DNA from: CAMXAS01 sp964442435
GTDB lineage: Bacteria; Bacteroidota; Bacteroidia; Bacteroidales; P3
Assembly: GCA_964442435.1 (NCBI GenBank)
Contig: CAYTZG010000034.1
Span: 1 to 10,375, forward strand
Length of the DNA stretch: 10,375 bases
Direction: 5' to 3'
In this document: in pieces, positions 1-7,400 of the stretch
Numbering within the stretch: position 1 is the first letter of the stretch
How the letters are laid out: every line of letters starts with the position of its first letter
Made by a program: the position numbers and the translations under genes
Notes under the pieces: generated by a model
Databases searched by the model: none
What the model was told of the DNA's origin: nothing
What the model saw: the letters and a program-made list of their open reading frames with translations, nothing else

Positions 1-23
1 CCCCCTTTCCCCGCCCCTCTCCC
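1..23 (-). other. Putative G-quadruplex motif (minus strand)
   Basis: The + strand reads as four C-runs of 5, 4, 4 and 3 separated by TTT, G and TCT. On the - strand this gives G-runs of 3, 4, 4 and 5 with loops of 3, 1 and 3 nt, which fits the canonical four-tract G-quadruplex pattern. It lies about 235 bp upstream of the start of the first large gene and may continue beyond the window edge. The pattern is directly visible; folding in the cell and any function are inference. It could also simply be a pyrimidine-rich tail after an upstream gene. Confidence 0.55.
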
Positions 24-95
24 TTACTTTTTCGCTCTTTTCAATTGTTTCATTAAAAATACTTTAACATAAAAAGTGATGCTATGTTAGCACAG

Positions 96-112
96 ATGTT
101 ATAAAATATTAA
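96..112 (+). repeat. 17-bp AT-rich repeat, copy 1 (upstream of gene 1)
   Basis: The 17-mer ATGTTATAAAATATTAA is found here and again, exactly, at 4283-4299 upstream of gene 2. It lies 145 bp before the gene 1 ATG, against 126 bp for gene 2. It may be a shared promoter or regulator-binding element, or a leftover of the duplication that made the two genes. AT-richness weakens the significance of the match. Confidence 0.45.
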
Positions 113-121
113 CAAAAATTG

Positions 122-157
122 TTTGGAACTTCAAAATATATATAAGACCTTAGCGGC
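122..157 (+). promoter_or_regulatory. Promoter-like element shared with gene 3
   Basis: A TTTG at 122-125 is followed 9 nt later by a 23-nt block at 135-157 containing ATATATATAAGACCTTAG. The same TTTG, with identical spacing, and the same block with one mismatch occur at 8939-8974 upstream of gene 3. The TTTG resembles the -33 element of Bacteroidota promoters. The TATATAAG is not a good match to the known -7 consensus TAnnTTTG, so the sigma class is uncertain. A start just downstream would give gene 1 a leader of roughly 100 nt. Confidence 0.5.
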
Positions 158-169
158 GTTTTAGAAAAA

Positions 170-203
170 GTAGGCTCGTGTGCGGGCCGCGCGCCGCGCC
201 TAC
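170..203 (+). promoter_or_regulatory. GC-rich leader hairpin upstream of gene 1
   Basis: GTAGGC (170-175) pairs with GCCTAC (198-203). After a 6-nt bulge on the 5' side, GCGG (182-185) pairs with CCGC (194-197) around an 8-nt GC-only loop. The structure stands out in an AT-rich leader and ends 54 nt before the ATG. No T-tract follows, so it is not an intrinsic terminator. It may stabilise the mRNA or bind a regulator; that is inference. Confidence 0.45.
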
Positions 204-257
204 CGGCATAAGACAAAACCGAAAGAACCAATTAATTACAAATCAAATCAAACAACT

Positions 258-3200
258 ATGAAAAAATTGACATGGGCTCTTTTGAGCTTGATGCTGTTCT
301 TCGGTATGGGGACGGCATTCGCACAAGACGGACAGGGCGGTGACGAACCCCCTGCGGTGACGGTACCCGCGCCGGTGTTTACGCCAGCGGACGGGGGCGA
401 GGTTGCTCCGGGCGAGGCGATTACGTTCGAAGTATCTCGGGAAGAGGGAATGACGTATATGATGGTAGTTTTTACTTATGCGTTTAATGATAACGATGTT
501 GACCTTCAGCCCTCTTTCGAGGAAGTGTATGCCGGTATGGACCCTGATATGGGGGGAGAGTTAGCTTGCAATGTTGCCGTTTACAATTCGGGATATTTCT
601 CCCCTTACAAGGGGATACCGGTCGATGCGGAAGTAGGCTCCTCCATCACGATGAGAGTGCGTAAAGCCTATGCCGTAATGGATGAAAATGCTCCTGATGA
701 GATGCCGACGCTGGTCTATTCGGAAGAAGTAGTGGCGAATTATACGGTAAAAGCGGGGGAAGCGGAAACCATACCCGTTCCTGAGATCGACCTTGAAAGC
801 GGTGAGTACCCATTTGCAACCACGGTAAATTTTACGGTTGAAGCATCTACGAATCCGGCTATTTCGCATGTAGTTTATTGGGTTCTCGACTCGGACTTTA
901 ATTTCTCCGACTATGCGGACGATGAAGCGGTAGAGGACGCCGGTGCAAAATACCTCAGTTCTTATAAACTTGTCAAAGGCGTAACGATAAAGGCGGCCAC
1001 TCTAAAGATGGATTTAATGAACGATACGTATGCTTGGTCCGAACCGGTAACGGCTACCTACACGGTGAGCGCGCCTGTAGCCCCGACGTTTGACCCGGTG
1101 GCCGGTGAGGTAGCGAGCGGCACGAAAGTGTCGATTAAGTCCGCTGACAACCCTGCCAATGGAAGTGCTATCGTAAACATCTACTATACGACCAACGGCG
1201 CCGCGCCCACGGCGTCGAGCACGAAATACACGGAACCCATCGAAATCACGGCTGACGTAACGATCAAGGCCATCGCCGTTGGTGTTGCTGACAATACGTT
1301 GGTTTCCGCCCCGGCCGAAGCGGCCTATACGGTTGTTGCGGTAGTCGCTCCCACGTTCAACCCGAACGGTGGCGAAGTGGAAGCCAGTACGGGAATTGCC
1401 TTGACGGCGTCTCCCGCGTCCGCTAAAATCTATTATGCCAAAGATGCCACCGAAGCGACGTTTACGGCCATCACGACTGAAACGGCCTTGCAAGATGCTA
1501 TAGATAATGATGAAATAACGGAGTATTCCAATGCCGCCAAACCCGCTTTGGAAGACTTTGGCGTGGAAGATCCGGGCGCCAAACTCTCCCTTTCCGCGGC
1601 TGCGGTATTGATTGGCGAAGACGGCAGTCTTACGTGGTCCGATGTTACGACGAAAGAATTTACGGTAGCGGGCGGCGAAGAACCGGTTGCCGAGGTAGCC
1701 AAACCGACCATCACGCCGGCCAACGACGCCAATGTACATATCGGTGATGAAGTGACGATTGAATGCACCACCGAAGGCGCCGAGATTTACTATACCACCG
1801 ACGGCACCGCGCCTTATACGACCGATGCAAGCGGGGAAAACATCACGGGGGTTAAGGAAGACGCCATCAAATACACGGAGCCTTTCGAACTGACCGAAGA
1901 TATGTTGATTGAAATGGGCGAAACCTATGCCCTGAAAATCCGCGCCATAGCCGTCAAGGGCGAAGCTTTCTCGACGGGTGCCAGCGCGGGCTATTCGGTT
2001 TACCCCAATGCCCCTGAATTCTATCCTGTAGCGGGCGAGGTAGCTTTTGGCACGGAGGTGGAGATTGAATACACGCCCTCTCAGGCCAAGATTTACTACA
2101 CCACCGACGGCACGGAACCCACGATTGAAAGCAAAGAACTCGACCGTTGGGAATCCATCCTGCTTACCAAAGACATGACCATCAAGGCCATTGCGGTATT
2201 GGGTCAGTATAACTCGACTGTGGCTACGGCCGCTTACACGGTCAACCCCGTTGAAAACGCCCGTCTCACGCTTTCGCCCATGAACGAAGACACGGTGGGT
2301 CAGAACGTAGGTACCGGCATTGCCTTTACCGACGGTACGCCGGAATCGGAAGACTGGGTTCGTCGGATTCCCGCCTTTGTATATTATACGGTAGACGGCA
2401 CCACGGTTCCGTCCAAAGCGGCTTACGAAGCCCAGGCCGACAAGGAAAACGGCGCCATCAAGATGTTGGCCGTCAAGTGGGAAGAACAATGGGGTTCTTA
2501 TGGTCCGGTTGCGGATGCCGAAGGCAACCTCATGAGCATCACGTTCACGGAGGCCACGCGTCTTAAAGCCATCGGTTATTTGGTGGAAGGCAATGACGTG
2601 CTGGTTACCACGGCCCTGCTCGACACCATGCTGCAAATCAAGTCGGAAGCCATTGCCGAGTTTGAACCCGTTTCCGGTACGGAAGTAGAATTGGGCGAAA
2701 CGATTGTTATCGAAAACCCGCACTACTACGCCGAATTCGACATGGAAATGCCGGAATGGCCCGGTTTTGATGCCACTGAGGAGGAAAATGCCGCCTATGA
2801 AGAAGCCATGGAGGCCTACAACGAAGCTCAGGCCGCCTACAACGCCGAAATAGGCCAGTTGCCGCAGACGGAAATGTATTTCAGTTTCGATGGCACGAAG
2901 CCGACGGTCAACAACCGTTACGCGGACGACAACGAAAGCGTCTTCTCTACGCGCGAAGGCGGCAACGTTGAAATCACGTTCGGTAAGGACGAAGAAGGCT
3001 ACTATGCCTACGTTCCTGAAATTCTCGGTTATAACTCGCCGGCCGACACCATTCGTCTTGAAGACGGCAAACTCTCGGTAGAAGTACTGTGCGTAACGAC
3101 CGTAGTCGAAGAAGGCGGCGACGGCCCGATGCCGCTGTCCGCCAAGTGGGGTATGCCCGGCGGTGCGGCTCCGTTCAAGTACGGTTCCGATTTCGCCACG

Positions 3201-4130
3201 GCCGAATACACGATTGCGGTTAAGCCGGAACTGCCCGAAACGGTAGAAGCGCCTGTATTCGTACCGGCCGCCGGCGAGGTGGAAAAAGGCACGGAAGTTA
3301 CGTGGACTTGGAACGAGGAATACGACTATGACGTGATGGGTGTCGTTTACGTTGCCAACGGCAAGGACGAAGACCTGAACATCGACGCCGCCAAGTTTGA
3401 AGAACTCGTAGCCGCTTGGGGCGAAGAAGAGGAAGACCTGGTTCGTGAAGACGGCAAGGTTTACCTGTACTATGAAGGCGAAGGCGCCTACAAGATTGAG
3501 AAGAACGCCACGCTCAAGGCCCGTTTGGTACTGGGTATCATACAAGAAGTGGAAGAAGGCCAGGAAGGCGAGAATCCGGGTATGGAAATCAAGCTCTCCT
3601 CGGTGGTTACGGCCGCCTACACGATTAAGGGCGAAACCCCGGCCACCACGGTAGCCAAGCCGACGTTCAGCCCGGCGGCCGGCGAAGTGGAAAAAGGCAC
3701 GAAGGTAACGATTGCCTGCGAAACCGAAGGCGCCGTGATTTACTACACGGTGGACGGCACGGAACCCACGGCCGAAAGCACCGAGTACAAGGAAGCCATC
3801 GAAATCAACGAAGCCATGACGATTAAGGCCATCGCCATCAAGGGCGACGCCAAGTCGGAAGTGGCCACGGCGGCCTACACGGTTAAGACGGCCAACGAAG
3901 ACCTCGAACTGGCGGGCGTAAGCGTATACCCGAACCCGAGCAACGGTCTGTTCAACCTCGAACTGCCGGTAGCGGCCACGGTAGACGTGTTTATGTCCAA
4001 CGGTATGCTGTATCAGCGTCTTACGCTGGCTCAAGGCAGCACCACGCTCAACATCGAACGCAGCGGCGTCTACTTCCTCCGCATTACGGGCGAAGGCCGC
4101 ACCACGGTTAAACGCCTCATTATACGTTAG
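258..4130 (+). CDS. Large exported multi-repeat protein with T9SS type A sorting domain (paralogue 1)
   Basis: This encodes a 1290-residue predicted surface or secreted protein. The ATG at 258 is chosen over an in-frame GTG at 180 because it begins directly with a signal peptide (MKKLTWALLS...GTAFA, cleavage near residue 22 before QDGQGG) and follows an A/C-rich leader; the GTG would place 26 charged residues coded by a GC-rich hairpin ahead of the signal. After the signal come about ten beta modules, starting near residues 38, 172, 274, 364, 480, 584, 667, 800, 997 and 1132. Typical modules read P-x-F-x-P-x-x-G-E-V, then IYYTTDGTxPT, then TIKAIA and AxYTV. This is the signature of chitobiase/beta-hexosaminidase C-terminal (Fn3-associated) domains, here without any catalytic domain. 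The eighth module carries an acidic helical insertion near residues 845-870. Residues about 1216-1290 form a T9SS type A sorting domain (VYPNPSNG...GVYFLRITG...KRLIIR), so export across the outer membrane by T9SS is expected. Ligand unknown; the family and export call is firm, the role is not. Confidence 0.93.
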   Translation: MKKLTWALLSLMLFFGMGTAFAQDGQGGDEPPAVTVPAPVFTPADGGEVAPGEAITFEVSREEGMTYMMVVFTYAFNDNDVDLQPSFEEVYAGMDPDMGGELACNVAVYNSGYFSPYKGIPVDAEVGSSITMRVRKAYAVMDENAPDEMPTLVYSEEVVANYTVKAGEAETIPVPEIDLESGEYPFATTVNFTVEASTNPAISHVVYWVLDSDFNFSDYADDEAVEDAGAKYLSSYKLVKGVTIKAATLKMDLMNDTYAWSEPVTATYTVSAPVAPTFDPVAGEVASGTKVSIKSADNPANGSAIVNIYYTTNGAAPTASSTKYTEPIEITADVTIKAIAVGVADNTLVSAPAEAAYTVVAVVAPTFNPNGGEVEASTGIALTASPASAKIYYAKDATEATFTAITTETALQDAIDNDEITEYSNAAKPALEDFGVEDPGAKLSLSAAAVLIGEDGSLTWSDVTTKEFTVAGGEEPVAEVAKPTITPANDANVHIGDEVTIECTTEGAEIYYTTDGTAPYTTDASGENITGVKEDAIKYTEPFELTEDMLIEMGETYALKIRAIAVKGEAFSTGASAGYSVYPNAPEFYPVAGEVAFGTEVEIEYTPSQAKIYYTTDGTEPTIESKELDRWESILLTKDMTIKAIAVLGQYNSTVATAAYTVNPVENARLTLSPMNEDTVGQNVGTGIAFTDGTPESEDWVRRIPAFVYYTVDGTTVPSKAAYEAQADKENGAIKMLAVKWEEQWGSYGPVADAEGNLMSITFTEATRLKAIGYLVEGNDVLVTTALLDTMLQIKSEAIAEFEPVSGTEVELGETIVIENPHYYAEFDMEMPEWPGFDATEEENAAYEEAMEAYNEAQAAYNAEIGQLPQTEMYFSFDGTKPTVNNRYADDNESVFSTREGGNVEITFGKDEEGYYAYVPEILGYNSPADTIRLEDGKLSVEVLCVTTVVEEGGDGPMPLSAKWGMPGGAAPFKYGSDFATAEYTIAVKPELPETVEAPVFVPAAGEVEKGTEVTWTWNEEYDYDVMGVVYVANGKDEDLNIDAAKFEELVAAWGEEEEDLVREDGKVYLYYEGEGAYKIEKNATLKARLVLGIIQEVEEGQEGENPGMEIKLSSVVTAAYTIKGETPATTVAKPTFSPAAGEVEKGTKVTIACETEGAVIYYTVDGTEPTAESTEYKEAIEINEAMTIKAIAIKGDAKSEVATAAYTVKTANEDLELAGVSVYPNPSNGLFNLELPVAATVDVFMSNGMLYQRLTLAQGSTTLNIERSGVYFLRITGEGRTTVKRLIIR
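2763..2865 (+). other. Acidic heptad (coiled-coil-like) insertion within module 8 of gene 1
   Basis: Within the eighth beta module, between its first strands and the MYFSFDGTKPT strand, lies a Glu/Ala-rich segment containing AAYEEAMEAYNEAQAAYN. Tyr codons fall at 2796, 2817 and 2838, an exact seven-residue period, so an amphipathic helix or short coiled coil is likely. The paralogue has a related shorter acidic segment at the same place (about 7228-7320) with Tyr residues again seven apart. Such a helix is unusual inside an otherwise all-beta array. Confidence 0.55.
3918..4102 (+). repeat. 185-bp identical repeat, copy 1 (sorting-domain coding region)
   Basis: Aligned by eye, this stretch is identical at every base, silent sites included, to 8407-8591 in gene 2. 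It encodes the T9SS sorting domain from VSVYPNPSNG to EGRT. Identity breaks at once on both sides: the codons before GTA differ, and the last codons before the stop differ at several positions. A 46-bp exact match (3601-3646 with 8093-8138) lies a little upstream. The pattern points to recent gene conversion or strong homogenisation. Confidence 0.92.
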
Positions 4131-4153
4131 TGTTTGAGGTGTTTGATTAGTTA

Positions 4154-4210
4154 GGCGTATTTCGGACGCCGAACAAGCCTCGGTCGGAAACGGCCGGGGC
4201 TTTGTTTTTT
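4154..4210 (+). terminator. Double-hairpin intrinsic terminator after gene 1
   Basis: A small hairpin (GGCGT 4154-4158 with ACGCC 4166-4170) is followed by a 10-bp stem, GCCTCGGTCG (4177-4186) with CGGCCGGGGC (4191-4200). This stem has two G-U pairs and closes a GAAA tetraloop, and is followed by TTTGTTTTTT (4201-4210). This is a classical Rho-independent terminator beginning 24 bp after the gene 1 stop. The same two-part arrangement follows gene 2. Confidence 0.88.
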
Positions 4211-4282
4211 CATTTCCAGCCGTCAGTATAATCCATTTATTTCAAATAAGCTGACTTTCAATGTTATCTTTTGTTAATAATA

Positions 4283-4299
4283 ATGTTATAAAATATTAA
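4283..4299 (+). repeat. 17-bp AT-rich repeat, copy 2 (upstream of gene 2)
   Basis: This is an exact copy of the 17-mer at 96-112. A TTTG at 4270-4273 precedes a TATAAAAT inside the repeat by 13 nt, the same gap as between TTTG and TATATAAG upstream of genes 1 and 3. It may therefore be part of the gene 2 promoter region, though no standard -7 box is evident. The rest of the 4211-4372 stretch is AT-rich with no other feature I can support. Confidence 0.4.
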
Positions 4300-4372
4300 T
4301 AACCAATAAACTAAGATTTCGCCCAAAAATGGGGTCACCGTCCTGTATAATGAGTATCTTGCAAGTCCGAAA

Positions 4373-4390
4373 CGGTCTGGAAACAGGCCG
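4373..4390 (+). promoter_or_regulatory. Leader hairpin with GAAA tetraloop upstream of gene 2
   Basis: CGGTCTG (4373-4379) pairs with CAGGCCG (4384-4390), a 7-bp stem with one G-U pair, around a GAAA loop (4380-4383). It ends 35 nt before the ATG and no T-tract follows, so it is not a terminator. Its stem and loop resemble those of the terminator hairpins in this window. It occupies a place comparable to the gene 1 leader hairpin, although the sequence differs. A role in mRNA stability or translation control is inference. Confidence 0.45.
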
Positions 4391-4425
4391 AAAAACTAAT
4401 CAAACACCAACTAAATCAAACACTT

Positions 4426-7400
4426 ATGAAAAAGTTGACATGGGCTCTTTGGAGCTTGATGCTACTCCTATGTTCAGGGGTGGCATTCGCACAAACGGCG
4501 GCGCCGATATTCTCCCCAACGGGCGATGCGTTGACCCCCGACCAGAAAGTGACGATTAAGTCCACGACTACGGGCGCTGTGATTTACTACACCACCGACG
4601 GCACGGAACCCACGGCCGCCAGTACGAAGTACGAGAGCGCTTTCTTTATTACGGCTGCGACAACCATCAAGGCCATCGCCATCAAGGATGAGGTTGCTTC
4701 GGAGGTAAGCGAAAAGCACTACAAGCTTAAGCCGACTAACCCTAAGTTCACGCCGCCGGCCGGTGCGGTATTGGCCAATACGGTAGTGCATATTTCGTGC
4801 ACGCCGGCCGATGCCAAAATCTATTACACGACCGATGGCACGACTCCGACGAACGAAAGCACCGAATACAATGATGACAACGGCATTACCATTACGGAAG
4901 AGGTAACCATCAAGGCCATCGCTTATTTTGGCGAGGGCGACGATGAGGCTGCTTCGGGTGTGGCTACGGCTAAGTTCCCGGTAGGCACGAAGCCGGAGCC
5001 CCCGACCTTCAGCCCGGCCGACGGCACTGCTGTGATTTACGGGCAAAAGGTAACGATTACGGGTGCGAGCGGCACCAAGATTTATTGTACGACGAATGGG
5101 AATGATCCGACTACGAACCTACTCCCGAACAATTCCCCCTACAAAATTGCGATTAAAGGCGATTATACGGTAAAGGCCATTGCGGTCAACGGTAACATAC
5201 CGGCTTCGGACGTGGCCTCGGCTACGTATACGTGCAAGTTGAGCGAGACGAGCTTTGTACCGGCGCCGGCTGACGACCTCAAAATCAAGCAGGGCACCAA
5301 GATTAAATGCGAGGCGCCCGAAGAACTTGCCGGAGACGACTATAACGACCCCGAAGAATTTTGGTTTATCTATGCCGAAGGCGAAGGGGCGGACCTTACC
5401 ACGACATCGGAAGCCCTTCAGGCTGTGTATGATGCGGTTCAAAATAGCATATTTTTGGGACTTACTTATCCTTCTGAATTAGAGGATTTGGACTATAAGA
5501 TAGCGTATGCGGCCGTAGGGGCGTTGAATACCTATAAATGGTATTTCCCCGCCGAAGCGCCGTCAACGGATGGCGAGTTCAAAATCCGTGGCCGTGCGGT
5601 CATATTGAACACCAAACAGGAACCGGTTTATGGCGACATGATAGAGGCGACCTATACGGTGGAAGGCGAAGCCGTTGACGCCACGTTGCCGACGTTCAGC
5701 GTCGAGGCGGGCGAAGTGGAAGCCGGCACGGAAGTGACCTTGGCGCCCGGAGAAGGCGGTGATTTCGTACTTTACGTTATAGATGGCGATGAAGCGGATT
5801 TGACGGTTGCGGGTTTCAACAACTTCAAATGCTTCAGGTATCTGCCCGGGAATGATGTGACGACGGATATGCCGAACGCCACCCCTATAACCATAAACAA
5901 AGGCCAGACCATCAAGGCTGTCAGTGTGCCTATACTTATGATAGACCAGATGTACGGCGATTTTGTTTGCGGTACCCCTTCCGAAGTGGCGGAAGTGACC
6001 TATACGGTTAAGGACGGCGATCAATTGGACAAAGTGCCGGTGTTGACGGTTTCTCCGATTAGGAAGGATGCGGCCGATGTCACAAGCGGCATGACGGTCG
6101 AATTTACCTGCACGGTGGATAAGAAGAGCTATGAAGATGTCGGTTTCGCCATCCGAGGGAAAAGAGGTGCGAATGCCGGCCTTGCCAAGTTGGAATACCG
6201 TCTCAGCAACGAAGAAACTGCCGAATGGATAGACTTTGGCGGCGAAATCGGCGCCCTGAATGCCGGAGAAGTGATAGCGGCCATTCCCGATGATAACGCC
6301 CAAGATGCGTTCGCGTTTAATAAAACGGGCGCCACGACGGTGTACTACCGTATGACGCTTGAAGGCGATGACGATGGCGACGTGGTAATGCCGGTAATCG
6401 CTTTCGAACTCGGTGATAACGCGATGCCCGGCGCCTATGAATATATCAAGAGCAATCTCAACACGCCCTTGGCCAGAACGCCTTTGGATATTCAGGTTGT
6501 TCCGGCGGCCCCGGTGTTCGAGCCGGCGGACGGTGCCACGGTAGACTTCGGTGCGGAACTCACGTTGACCTGCGCCACCAAAGGTGCGTACATTCTCTAT
6601 ACCACCGACGGTTCGGAACCCTCTAAGGACAATGACAATGCTGAATATTACAGCCAATATCTTGGAGCCAACATCACGGCGCCCACGATTAAGGCCGTTG
6701 CGCTTTTGAACGGTGTTTATTCGGACGTGGTTACGGCCAACTATACGTTCAATAAAATTGAGGCCACGCTGTCGCTTACGCCCATGAAAGAAGACACGGT
6801 GGGCAAAAACGTAGGCACGGGTGTTGAATTCAGCCTTGCCGGCTGGGAAACCGAAGAATTTGCCGCTACCGTATATTATACGACCGACGGCACCACCGTT
6901 CCTTCGAAAGCGGATTACGAAGCCCAGACCGACAAGGTAAACGGCGCCATCAAAATGTTATCCATTAAAAAGGAAGAAGTTGAAAATTGGGATGGTACTG
7001 TTTCCGAACAAATCGTCAAGACCGACGGCCACACCCTGGCCATTACGTTCGACAAGGCCACGCGCCTGAAAGCCATCGGCTACATGACGGTGGCGGGTCA
7101 GAACGTGGAAACGCCCGTGCTGGATACCATGCTGCAAATCAAGTCGGAAGCCAAGCCGACGTTCAGCCTCACCGACGGTACGGTAATTAAGGCCGGCGAT
7201 GAACTCGTGCTCGAGAACCCCAATTACCTTCCCGAAGCGCCTGAATATGACGATTTCGAGAATGAAGACGACTATTTCGCTGCTTGGGATGACTATGAAG
7301 CCGAGGTCGCCGAGATTCCCGCCACCGTACTGTACTACAGCTTCGACGGCACGCTGCCCACGGGCGCGGCCTATGACGGACAGCCGATGATCAACACCCC

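Noticed and set aside
180..257. Upstream GTG start extending gene 1 by 26 residues
   Set aside because: It would put Arg/Lys-rich residues coded by a GC-rich hairpin in front of a normal signal peptide that begins at the ATG at 258.
1014..4034. Very long antisense open frame (about 1,000 codons) opposite gene 1, and similar ones opposite gene 2 (5563-6657, 6958-8523)
   Set aside because: They lie in codon register with genes that have a signal peptide, recognisable modules and a sorting domain. Their openness follows from the lack of TTA, CTA and TCA codons in the sense strand. Their shared N-terminus only reflects the 185-bp repeat.
4329..4559. 76-codon frame overlapping the start of gene 2
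   Set aside because: It runs through the leader hairpin and the gene 2 signal peptide in another frame, with no motif or ribosome site.
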